Of a stretch of DNA of 64,000 nucleotides, positions 21,971 through 31,812 are shown piece after piece. The notes beneath the pieces were generated by a model that worked only from the letters and a program-made list of their open reading frames with translations, was not told the DNA's origin and made no database searches. Within the stretch, counting starts at the first letter, position 1. The number at the start of each line of letters is the position of its first letter. Both the position numbers and the translations under genes were made by a program. The DNA is from Arachis hypogaea. Lineage: Eukaryota > Streptophyta > Magnoliopsida > Fabales > Fabaceae. The DNA lies in contig NC_092051.1 of assembly GCF_003086295.3 (NCBI RefSeq), positions 81,042,445 to 81,106,444 on the forward strand, given 5' to 3'.

Positions 21971-24371
21971 CCTAACCTTTCTGCACCACTTCCTTCATGG
22001 CTGAATTTAGCCGCCTCTGTGGTTGAACCACTGGCTTAGCATCATCCTCCAATAGGATCTTATGCATACATCTTGCTGGGCTAATGGCCTTAAGATCACT
22101 TATTGAGCACCCAAGAGCTGTCTTGTGTGTCCTTAGCACTTGAATTAGTGCTTTCTCTTCCTGTGGATTTAAAGCAAAGCTTATGATCACTGGAAAAGTA
22201 TCACCCTCTCCCAGAAATGCATATTTCAAGGATGGTGGTAGTGGTTAGAGCTCTGGTTTAGGAGGTTTCTCCTCTTCCTAAGGGATTTTTAGAGGTTCTT
22301 TTATTTCCTCTGGTTCCTCCAAATCAGGCTGAACATCTTTAAAGATGTCCTCTAGCTCTGATTCAAGACTCTCAATCATAACGTTCTCTTCCACCAAAGA
22401 GTCAATAATATCAGTGCTCATGCAGTCATTTGATGTGTCTGGATGGTGCATAGCTTTGACAGCATTTAACTTGAACTCATCCTCATTGACTCTCAGGGTC
22501 ACTTCCCCTTTTTGTACATCAATAAGAGTTCGTCCAGTTGCTAGGAAAGGTCTTCCTAGAATGAGAGTTGCACTCTTGTGCTCCTCCATTTCCAGCACGA
22601 AAAAGTCAGTGGGAAAGGTAAATGGCCCAAGCTTGACAATCATGTCCTCAATGATGCCTGATGGATATTTAATGGAACCATCAACAAGTTGAAGACATAT
22701 TCGAGTTGGTTTGACTTCTTCAGTCAACTCAAGCTTTCTGATAGTGGATGCAGGTATTAGGTTGATACTTGCTCTAAGGTCACATAGAGCTGTCTTGGTA
22801 TAAGCACCCTCTAATGTGCATGGTATCATAAAGTTTTCTGGATCTTGAAGCTTTTTTGGTAAGCTTTTCAAAATGACTACACTGCATTCTTCAGTGAGAA
22901 ACACTCTTTCAGTTTCTCTCCAATCCTTCTTATGACTTAAGATCTCTTTCATGTACTTAGCATAAGAGGGTATTTGCTCAAGTGCCTCTGCAAATGGGAT
23001 CTTTATTTCAAGAGTCCTGAGATAGTCTGCAAAGCAGGCAAATTGTTTATCCTGTTCTGCTTGGCGGAGCTTCTGAGGATAAGGCATCTTGGCTTTATAT
23101 TCTTCAACCTTAGTTGTTGCAGGTTTATTTCCTACAGAAGTGGTTGGAGAAGCCTTCTTAGAGGGGTTACTATCAGCACTTGCAGGTGTCTGATCCCTCA
23201 TTGGCGTTTGAACGCCAGGATTGGGTGCTAGATGGGCATTTAACGCCAGCTTTCCACCCTTTTCTGGCATTTGAACGCCAGAACTGGACAAGGAATGGGC
23301 GTTTAACGCCAACTTTTCCCCCTTCTCTGGCATTTGAACGCTAGAGTTATTCCTCTCTGGGCTCTTGATGTCCTCAGAGGGATTTTGGGTAGTGGTTTGG
23401 TCATCCTCTATCATTTGTTCCTTTCTTGACCTTTTGCTACTTTGAGCTGAGTTATTCAATGTCTTCCCGCTCCTTAGTTGGACAGCTTGGCATTCTTCTG
23501 TTATCTGTTTAGATAACTGCTGTCTTGTCTGATTCAATTGTGCTTCTATATTCTTGTTAGCATTTTTAGTGACTTGGAGCATCTCTTTGAATTCTGCTAA
23601 TTGTTTTGTCATAAGGAGTAATTACTGATTAAGTTCAACAATCTGTTCTTGATGATTAAGATCAGTAGTTACTGCCATAGCCTCTTCTTTTATGGAGGAC
23701 TCACTGTTTGAGTACAGATGTTGATTTCTAGCAACTGTATCTATGAGTTCTTGAGCCTCTTCAATTGTTTTTCTCATGTGTATAGATCCACCAGCTGAGT
23801 GGTCTAGAGACATTTGAGCTCTTTCTGTAAGCCCATAGTAGAAGATGTCTAACTGTACCCACTCTGAAAGCATTTTAGAGGGGCATTTTCTTAGCATCCC
23901 TCTGTACCTTTCCCAAGCATTATAAAGAGATTCATGATCCTTTTGTTTAAAGCCTTGGATGTCCAGCCTTAGCTGTGTCATCCTTTTTGGAGGGTAAAAT
24001 TGATTCAGGAATTTGTCTGTTAATTGTCTCCATGTTTTTATGCTTGTTGTGGGTTGGTTATTTAACCACCTCTTAGCTTGATCTTTTACAGCAAATGGAA
24101 ACAATAACAATCTGTAGACATCCTGATCCACATCTTTATCACGTACTGTGTCAACAATTTGTAAGAACTGTGCCAGAAACTCAGTAGGTTCTTCCTGTGG
24201 AAGACCGAAATACTGGCAATTTTGCTGCACCATGATAATGAGCTGAGGATTTAGCTCAAAGCTGCTTGCTTTGATGGGAGGTATACAGATGCTACTCCCA
24301 TATGCAGCTGTAATGGGGTTAGCATATAACCCCAGAGTCCTTCTGGACTGTTCATTTTCACTTATGTCCAT
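21971..24371 (-). pseudogene. Element B tandem copy 2: gag-protease-RT start in one frame
   Basis: From ATG 24371 (MDISEN...) one frame runs to 21972 and is interrupted by only three stops: about 23619-23621, 22275-22277 and about 22230. Gag and protease motifs are as in copy 1; the protease site reads CDLRAS and the flap/end LILGRPFLATGRTLID. It ends in RT sequence LNSAMKEVVQK at the junction with leader DNA. All three stops also occur in copy 1. Confidence 0.88.
23205..23345 (-). repeat. GGCGTT-AACGCC palindromes inside gag-protease hinge, copy 2
   Basis: Same five-unit palindromic hinge as copy 1 with a few substitutions. Encodes alternating GVQMPEKG and LALNAH peptides in an open frame. 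Confidence 0.85.
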
Positions 24372-25238
24372 GATGGAGAAAAGAGAATTGATATGAATTG
24401 CAATTATATATTTATTATTTTTTTAATTAAAAATAAACGAAAATAATAAGTAAAATAAATGGAAAATAAAATAAAATAAAATTTCGAAAACAAAAAGAAA
24501 ATAAAATAAAAGCAAATTGAAAACTAAATTAATTAATTAATTAAAAAGATTTTAAAATTAGCAATCAAAAAGATATGATTGAAAATTATTTTGAAAAAGA
24601 TATGATTTAGAAGATATGATTGCAATAATAAAAAAATGATATGATTGAAAAGATATGATTGAATAAATTAAAAAGATTTGATTTTTGAAAAAGATTTGAA
24701 AAGATCAATTTTTGAAATTAGAATTTTGACTTGACTAAAAAAAAGATATGATTTTGAAAATCTTTGACTAAATTAATGCAAAATTTCAAAATTTATGAGT
24801 AAAATAAGGAAAGGATATTTTTTTAATTTTTGAATTTTAATGCGGAAAGAGAAAAACAACAAAATGACACTAAACTTAGAAATTTTAGATCAAAACACAG
24901 AGAACAAACAAGAAAACTTTGAATGTCAAGATGAACACCAAGAACACTTTGAAGATCAAGATGAACACCAAGAACAAATTTTTGAAAAATTTTTAAGTAA
25001 ATAAAAGCACAAAAACACACCAAACTTAAAATTTTTAGAGAATCAAACACAAATTTTTGAAAATTTAAATGAAAACACAAAGAAGACACCAAACTTATAA
25101 TTTTTAAAAATCAAGAAAGAACTAAGGACATGCAATTTTGAAGAATAAAAAGAAAATAAAAGCATGCAATTGACACCAAACTTAAAATATGAAACTAAAC
25201 TCAAATAAAAGACTCTAAACCAACAAAAATAAAATATT
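24372..25238 (-). other. Element B leader, second tandem copy
   Basis: AT-rich, no gene; matches 21105-21970 almost base for base, with the same AGATATGATT and AAGATCAAGATGAACACCAA repeats. Confidence 0.8.
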
Positions 25239-26001
25239 CCTAACCTTTCTGCACCACTTCCTTCATGGCTGAATTTAGCCGCCTCTGTGGTTGAACCACT
25301 GGCTTAGTATCGTCCTCCAATAGGATCTTGTGCATGCATTTTGCTGGGCTGATGCCCTTAAGATCACTTATGGACCACCCAAGAGCTGTCTTGTGTGTCC
25401 TTAGCACTTGAAGTAGCTCTTCCTCTTCCAGGGGATTTAAAGCAGAGCTTATGATCACCGGAAAAGTGTCACCTTCTCCTAGAAATGCATATTTCAAGGA
25501 TGGTGGTAGTGGTTTGAGCTCGGGTTTAGGAGGTTTTTCCTCTTCCTGAGAAAGTTTTAGATGCTCTTTCAATTCCTCTAAATCCTCCAGATCAGGCTGA
25601 ACATCTTTAAAGATGTCTTCCAACTCTGATTCGAGACTCTCAGCCATGTTGATCTCCTCTACTAAAGAGTCAATAAGATCAACTTTTATGCAGTCTTTTG
25701 GTGTGTCTGGATGCTGCATGGCTTTGACAGCATTCAACTTAAACTCATCTTTATTGACTCTCAGGGTTACTTCCCCCTTTTGGACATCAATGAGAGTTCG
25801 TCCAGTTGCTAGGAAAGGTCTTCCTAGAATGAGAGTAGCACTCTTGTGCTCCTCCATTTCAAGCACTACAAAGTCAGTGGGGAAGGCGAATGGCCCAAAC
25901 CTGACAATCATGTCTTCAATCATGCCTGATGGGTATTTAATGAAGTCATCAGCAAGTTGGAGCCATATCCGGGTTGGTTTGACTTTTTCAGTGAAACCAA
26001 G
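25239..26001 (-). pseudogene. Element B tandem copy 3, 3' part: protease end, linker and RT start
   Basis: From the C insertion point (26001) the frame reads ...EKVKPTRI..., LILGRPFLATG near 25800, the acidic linker EDIFKDVQPD and the RT entry SISDLKGISPAKCMHKI to the junction at 25239. No stop occurs in this stretch: the two linker stops of copies 1 and 2 are sense codons here. Its 5' continuation is 37223-37307 and then 48096-49641. Confidence 0.85.
25997..26001. repeat. Target-site duplication of element C, left copy (CCAAG)
   Basis: Precedes TGATGCGCG of C; identical to 37218-37222. Confidence 0.94.
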
Positions 26002-26036
26002 TGATGCGCGAAAAACTTGTCTCTCAACAAATCTCC

Positions 26037-26089
26037 CTTCGGCAAGTGTACCGAAGTTGTCATCAAGTAAAAACTCACAATAGAGTGAG
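26037..26089 (-). other. Conserved LTR stem-loop pair SL1-SL2 (element C 3' LTR)
   Basis: In element sense SL1 is CTCAC-tctatt-GTGAG (26089-26074) followed by TTTTTACTTG. SL2 is CTTCGG-tacacttg-CCGAAG (26056-26037). The SL2 loop matches A, B and G at all but one base while the stem is entirely different yet fully paired. Same structure in the 5' LTR at 35021-34969. Confidence 0.75.
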
Positions 26090-27109
26090 GTCGAATCCCA
26101 CAGGGATTGATTGATCAAGCAACTTTAATTAGAAGAATGTTCTAGTTGAGCGAATCTAGAATTTGGGTTGAGAGTTGCAAAAAATAAAATGGCGGGAATG
26201 TAAATAACAGAAAAGTAAATGCTAGAATTAAAGAACTGGATGTAAATGACTGAAAATAAAATGCAGAATTGTAAATAGGAATGGGGGATTTGCTCATAAA
26301 AGTAAATAGCATAAATTAAAGAGAATGGGTAAGATCAGAGATGGGGAGTTCATTGGGCTTAGGAGATGTTGCAATTCTCCGGATCAAGTTCATTTTCATC
26401 TCTTCCTCAATCAATGCACTCATTGATCTCCTTGGCAATCTTAAGTGATTGAATTACAATTTCTTGCAATTCAATCTCTCAAATCTTGATCAATAGCCAA
26501 TTCCTTGGTCAATTGCTCATGAGAAGAGATGAAGTATGGTCACTGATTATACCACATGCATTTCCCAAATCAAGTGTTGAGAGGGTTATAGTCACATACC
26601 CATCCAAACCCAATTTGGTCCAGCATGAGAAAGCATTTCTAGCTTGATCTCTTCATTCCTCTTTCAAGGTTCAAAAGAGATCCAAGTTTGAATAGCTTCT
26701 CTTCCAAGATAACTACTCAATTGGATGAAGATCGAAAGCCTTCAAGTAAAATCAAGAGGAAAGATAAAAGAAGAATAATGAAAATTAGTATTGATCCATC
26801 AAATTACAACAGAGCTCCCTAACCCAATGAAAGGGGTTTAGTTGTTCATAGCTCTTGAAAATGAAAACAAAGATGGAGAATACATCATAAAACTAGAAAT
26901 TGCAAAGAAAGTAAATATTCTCTTTTTCCCAGCCTTCCAGAACTTCTTCTCAATTCAAAGCTACCCCTATATATACTACTCTTCTCAGCTTCTAGTGTGA
27001 TTCATCAAGTCTTGGGCCTTTGGATCTTGAGTTTGAAGCAGTTCCTTTCTTTATTTGGGCTTGGCTTTACTTGCAGAGAGAAAGTGCGAAGTGGGTGGAG
27101 ACTTTAGTT

Positions 27110-27965
27110 CAGGACGTTAGGGGTGTTAATATTTAGTGAGAATAATAGTTCGAGAACGTTAGTGACACTTAACATTGTCACTAACATTCCAATGCACCCC
27201 TTTGCCTCACGTTAAAACCCACGTTAACTAGGTTAACGTGGCTTTTAACGTTGCCTTGTGAACCTTCGAGAACGTTAGTGACACTCAACATTATCACTAA
27301 CGTTCCAGTGTGCCCCTTCTTGCTTCACGTTAAAGCCCACGTTAACTAGGTTAACGTGGCTTCTAACGTGGCCCTTGCCATCCTTCGAGAACGTTAGTGA
27401 CATTCAACATTGTCACTAATATTTTAATGTGCCCCTAGGTCTCACGTTAGAGTCCACGTTAACTAGGTTAACGTGGCTTCTAACGTGGCCATCTTTAGCC
27501 ATCCCAAATGTTGAGTGTCACTAACGTTGGTTCATCCTTCATTCCTCATCGTTAGCTTCCACGTTAACCAAGTTAACCAAGTTAACGTGGAAGTTAACGT
27601 GACTCTTGGGGGTTGTGTGGTTGCTTCAACATTAGTGACAATGTTGAGTGTCACTAACGTTGTCGACAACTCTTCATCCCTTACGTTAGTTCCCACGTTA
27701 ACCAAGTTAACGTGGGAGTTAACATGGTACTTTGCATCATAGGCCAACGTTAGTGACAATGTTGAGTGTCACTAACGTTGGCTTCTCTTCCCCCCTTAAC
27801 GTTAGAGGCCACGTTAACTAGGTTAACGTGGCTTCTAACGTGGCCACTTATGAGTAATTGCCAACGTTAGTGACAATGTTAAGTGTCACTAACGTTGGCT
27901 CAACTTCTCTTCTCCAAGTTAGAGTTCACGTTAACTTAGTTAACGTGACTCTCTAACGTGGGCAT
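27110..27965 (-). repeat. CACGTTAAC/GTTAACGTG palindrome array, element C 3' LTR
   Basis: Seven palindromes of the type CCACGTTAAC-tagg-TTAACGTGG, spaced about 115 bases (near 27220, 27340, 27456, 27565, 27696, 27808, 27925). They alternate with ACGTTAGTGACA...TGTCACTAACGT inverted repeats. Almost the whole 850 bp can fold into hairpins. Short ORFs here are by-products. Confidence 0.88.
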
Positions 27966-28292
27966 TGATGGCTTTTTGAGAGTGTTATTGGCAATCACTT
28001 TTCTCATTACCTTGCAAGTTACCTCCCCTTTTCTTGCTTCTTTTTGGTCTTGAAATCAAGCAATAAAGTGCATCAAAGCTCTAGTCCAAGTCATGAGTAA
28101 TGCAACATAATAATTGTCACTAAACTTATGCAAAATCCTCATGAAATTATGTAAAATGCACAATATATGCTTGAATCAAGGCATAGGTGAATATCTACCC
28201 AAAACTAGCTTATTTCCTAAAGAAATGCATGAAACTAACCTAAAAACAGTAAAGAAAAGGTCAGTGAAACTGGCCAAGATGCCCTGGCATCA

Positions 28293-29397
28293 CAACACCA
28301 AACTTAAAGCTTGCTTGTCCCTAAGCAAGTACTGGAACAAGAGAATGATGAATGGAATATCCAGAGGAATGAGCCATTCTTGTGGAAGTCATGTTACTGA
28401 TTTTATGGTGGTTTCATGCATAGCAACTTAGGTTCATTCCATTATTGGCTTTTAAACCTTTATCATGTCCCTAAACACTTACTTTGTTTATATCTCATGA
28501 GACTTTTATTCATTGATCCTTTTATTGTTATTTCAAGGGTTGTTTGTATTATTTAGGCTAAGTGCTCTATAAGGGGGCAACTCTTTAAGATAATTTTTCA
28601 GCTAACACTCCCGAACCAGTTGGTTCAAGGTGCTAGGTGTTGAAGCACCCCTAAGGACTTACTCCCTCAAGCCTATCCCCCATACATACACACCACAGGC
28701 ATATAGTTTGTTTATTTTCTTTTCTTGAGACCTTGGTGTCCAGCACCTCTTTGGGTTACTAAATGCTCTGTAGTGAAGGTTACTCTTGATAGTGGACTTT
28801 CAGCTGATAATCCCGAGTTAGTTAACCCAAGTTACCAGGTGATAAGGCACCCCTAAGAGCTTATTCATCCAAGTAGATCCCTCACACAGGAGCACCACAG
28901 ACACTTGCCTCAAGATTAAAACCATTGATGCCTAGCCTTATTGCTTACTCTTTTTCTTTTGTTTTTTACTTCCATTGTTCTTTCCCTTTTCTCTTCTTAG
29001 GATCTTGTTATTAACTTAGTCTCATGAGTGTATCCAAAGCAAAGTATTCAGGCCATATAATTGTCATCCCAGCCTTGTGGTTGAACCAACTTAGCTAACT
29101 TATGACTACCCCAAAGATTCATGAATGCACTTCCACAATATGAACTCTACTTCTGGTCTTTTAAAAACACTCATTCTCTTTTTATTTGATTTAAAGGGAC
29201 AAGCATACAAGTAAGTTAAGTGATGGTGCAGTAACATAAAGACTAGTGCACATAGACCTATTCAATACCACAAACTTAAAAGACATGATTGAAAAAGGTT
29301 TAACATAACATGGAAGCAAGTTCTATTTCATACAAGATCTTCCTTATTTTAAGACATAGAGAAAGATGGAACAAAGAAGGAACTCCACCACCTTTTA
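28293..29397 (-). other. Element C 3' untranslated region with a diverged two-copy domain
   Basis: No gene. Two related segments (about 28555-28735 and 28770-28935) share GCACCCCTAAG, CAGCTGATAA/CAGCTAACA and a CACCACAG-CA block. In element sense the block reads CTGTGGTG, comparable to the CTTGTGGCGT domain of A's 3' region. TAAGTTTGGTGTTG abuts the LTR. Confidence 0.65.
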
Positions 29398-30939
29398 CTA
29401 TTGTGGATGTCTATGCTCTTTTCCTTGCTTGTCCTCCTTGTTTCCTCTTGCATTTCCTCGCATCTGTGCCAATCTTGCTTGCTTCCAATCCTCAAGTGCC
29501 TTCCTCACTGACTCATGACTCTCTTCCACCCTTTGTCTTTCCTTTCGTGCTAATTCATCCTTCATTTCGTCATACTTGGCTATTCTTGGATGCAATACTG
29601 GCAGCTGTCCCACTAAGTAACCAAGCCTGGCTTGAGTGTTTATATGATGTCCTGTTTGGCTCATGTAAACTCCTTCTGCGAATGCCCTTTGCTCGTCCAA
29701 TAGTTCTGCCTGTTCTGTTTGTCTTCGATGCATCTCATGTATGTGTGCCCCTTGATGTGCTTGGATGTTGATTAGCCTCTGGGTGGATTCTTGTTGCTCG
29801 TTTTGCCTTTGTTCCATCCTGTTGAATGCTTCTCCCCATTGTTGTCCTTGGCTTAGTTGCTGATCCATCATTTGCCTTTGCCACTCACCTTGCTGAGTCA
29901 TCCATCTTGAAAGTGTTTCCTCTTGCCGCCCCATCATCTGTAGTTGAAGCTCTTTCTGTGCTCCTTGGCTTTCCAAATATTGTCTAGATAAGCCATCAAT
30001 AGCCTCCTGCAATTGGTGCATGTCCAAGGTCTGTTGTGCTTGACCCTCTGAGACTTGGCCTTCCATTACTTGAGGGGCTGTCCTCCTCCTTTGCTTCCGT
30101 TGAGGCAGGGGGGATGCTGCAGCGTTCATCCTTCGGACCGTTATTGGAATGCCTTCCTTTATCCAAACGGGGTCCTCATCTTCAAAAACCACCCTAGCTT
30201 TCTTGCATATTCGGTAAATAGTGCTGGGATAACCTAATGTTCCTCTTGAGTCACTTTTCTCTGCCATCTTTCTAATGCCTTGAGCTATGATCTCATGAAC
30301 TTTGATTTCTCCTCCCTTGAGTATACAATGCACCATTGTTGCTCTCTCGAGATTCACCTCCGAGTTGTTTGCAGCTGGGAGAATAGACCTCCTCACTAGC
30401 TCGAACCACCCCTTAGCTTCAGGAGTGAGGTCTGTTCTCTTAATGAACTTTGGTTTATTTCCTGCACCCCTTTCCCAGTTAGCTCCTGGTACACAAAGGT
30501 CTCGTAAAAGCTGGTCATAATTGGGGTTGTTGTCCAATCTTGAGTGGTAACCTTCTTCTTCAAACGGTATAGACCGTAGCTTCAATGCCCTCATTACACT
30601 CATGGGACTAAAATCCACCATTGTTCCTCTCACAAAGCTTGTATATGACCCATCTTTCTTATCATATCTGACTGCATTTGCATAAAATTCTCTTATGAGA
30701 TTTGCATTCACCTTAGTGACCGGGTCAGTGAGGAGCTCCCATCTTCTCCTTTCTACCTTCTCTGTGATTTCGGGGCATTCAGTCTTCTTAACCTGAAACT
30801 CCAGCTCATAGATGATTTCCTTATCAACCATCCACCCGTATTGCAATGCATGATGCAAGCTTCTAAATCTCTTCTCATCATATGGGTGTTCTTCCATGGG
30901 TTCCTTTCCCTCCTTTCTCTTAGAACTTGAAGATGCCAT
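29398..30939 (-). CDS. Element C ORF2: intact 513-aa putative plant transposon protein
   Basis: Complete frame from ATG 30939 (MASSSSKRKEGKEP) to the stop at 29398. Residues about 25-280 hold the domain I recall as 'putative plant transposon protein' (blocks YPSTIY, RRSILPAANNSEV, W-E-L-L, REFYANA). Residues about 285-513 are Gln-rich and strongly coiled-coil (many MQ, QQ, EQ) with a basic/charged end. No enzyme motif, signal peptide or membrane segment. B's ORF2 (1524-433) is a homologue. It lies after pol in the env-like slot. It is the longest undamaged frame in this window, in an element without RT. Function unknown. Confidence 0.85.
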   Translation of the reverse strand: MASSSSKRKEGKEPMEEHPYDEKRFRSLHHALQYGWMVDKEIIYELEFQVKKTECPEITEKVERRRWELLTDPVTKVNANLIREFYANAVRYDKKDGSYTSFVRGTMVDFSPMSVMRALKLRSIPFEEEGYHSRLDNNPNYDQLLRDLCVPGANWERGAGNKPKFIKRTDLTPEAKGWFELVRRSILPAANNSEVNLERATMVHCILKGGEIKVHEIIAQGIRKMAEKSDSRGTLGYPSTIYRICKKARVVFEDEDPVWIKEGIPITVRRMNAAASPLPQRKQRRRTAPQVMEGQVSEGQAQQTLDMHQLQEAIDGLSRQYLESQGAQKELQLQMMGRQEETLSRWMTQQGEWQRQMMDQQLSQGQQWGEAFNRMEQRQNEQQESTQRLINIQAHQGAHIHEMHRRQTEQAELLDEQRAFAEGVYMSQTGHHINTQARLGYLVGQLPVLHPRIAKYDEMKDELARKERQRVEESHESVRKALEDWKQARLAQMRGNARGNKEDKQGKEHRHPQ

Positions 30940-31753
30940 GAATGATGGTTAATATGTGAAGGTGGTAAGGTTGTGGAGACTTTTGGTCATTTAGGGTTTT
31001 ATGGCAGTGAAGAGAGTGGGGAAAAAATGTTTATAATCGATAGAGGGTGTCTTGTATAGAAAGGAAGAGTGGTGAAGGGTGTGTGATGACAATGAAGGGT
31101 AGTACGGACAAGGGTCATTTATATAGAGAAGTTGTGAAGGAATGGAGGGTGTAGATTGATGCAATAGTCACTTGATGGACGGTTGGGGTTATGCATGGCT
31201 AGAAGACAAGGATCATCACTTTATGATGGGGATTGCTCGGTCTTCTAGGGTCCCATTTTTTCAATGTTGCATGGCAATATTTTCCAATGTATTCCCTTTT
31301 TAGAACAAGTGTGAAGCCCCTCCTTTTGTGGTGTCCGAACCTTCTTTGTTTGGTTGTCCAATCTATCCCTTTTCATGCTTCTTTTCCTCTCCTATAAAGA
31401 TTTAAAATAAGGCAATTAATATCATAAAAAAAATTGAAACTCTACGGCTAGAATAAAATGAAAGAAAGGATTTGATTGTTCATTTATGAATTCCAACTAA
31501 CTAACAAACTCTTGGTGGGTCCTTATATGCATTTTGGTGGCACCATGGGGTAACACCAAACTTAGTTTGAAGCAATGTGATGAAAAGTTTTTGTTCAAAG
31601 CTCCCAAGACTAGCATGCATCTTGGCTTGCTTTGAACACCAAACTTGTTCTTCACTATATACTGCATGATAAAGATTTCACCAAATGTTTGTCAAGTTTG
31701 GGTTGAAATTCATAAACATTGATTTATTCATTATTTTTTAAAAACATATAAAA
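30940..31753 (-). other. Element C spacer between stem-loop element and ORF2
   Basis: No gene. In element sense it contains three TAAGTTTGGTGT-like motifs (near 31555, 31636 and 31690). In C this spacer has no obvious GGCGTT array, unlike A and B. Confidence 0.7.
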
Positions 31754-31800
31754 CATGGGTTGCCTCCCATGAAGCGCTTCTTTAGCGTCACTAGCTTGAC
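31754..31800 (-). other. Post-ORF stem-loop element (element C copy)
   Basis: In element sense, 12 bases after the ORF stop: stem 1 CGTCA-agctag-TGACG, GCTAAAGAAGCGCTTC, stem 2 CATGGG-aggcaa-CCCATG. Stems pair perfectly though their sequence differs from A, B and F. Confidence 0.78.
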
Positions 31801-31812
31801 GTTTTTCCTTCA

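Larger units (their letters stand above)
18740..26001 (-). repeat. Tandem leader-gag-protease-RT5' units in element B (3268-bp period)
   Basis: The junction CCTAACCTTTCTGCACCACT occurs at 21971 and again at 25239, a spacing of 3268 bp. Copies 1 (about 18740-21970) and 2 (21971-25238) are almost identical, including three shared stops. Copy 3 (25239-26001, continuing beyond C and D to 49641) lacks those stops and is more diverged. At each internal junction, RT sequence (...KEVVQK) runs straight into leader sequence normally found about 55 bases after the primer site, with no LTR between. Confidence 0.88.
26002..28292 (-). repeat. Element C 3' LTR (2291 bp)
   Basis: Plus-strand ends TGATGCGCG...GGCATCA. 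TATA-like TATATATA at 26968-26975 (minus-strand promoter). Contains SL1/SL2 (26037-26089) and a seven-unit palindrome array (27110-27965). The base after the LTR begins CAACACCAAACTTAAAG, i.e. TAAGTTTGGTGTTG directly before the LTR in element sense. Confidence 0.93.

Noticed and set aside
27515..27759. Overlapping frames of 75 codons on both strands, repeated at 36468-36703
   Set aside because: Products of palindromic LTR sequence in C; the near-mirror peptides on the two strands show that they come from inverted repeats.
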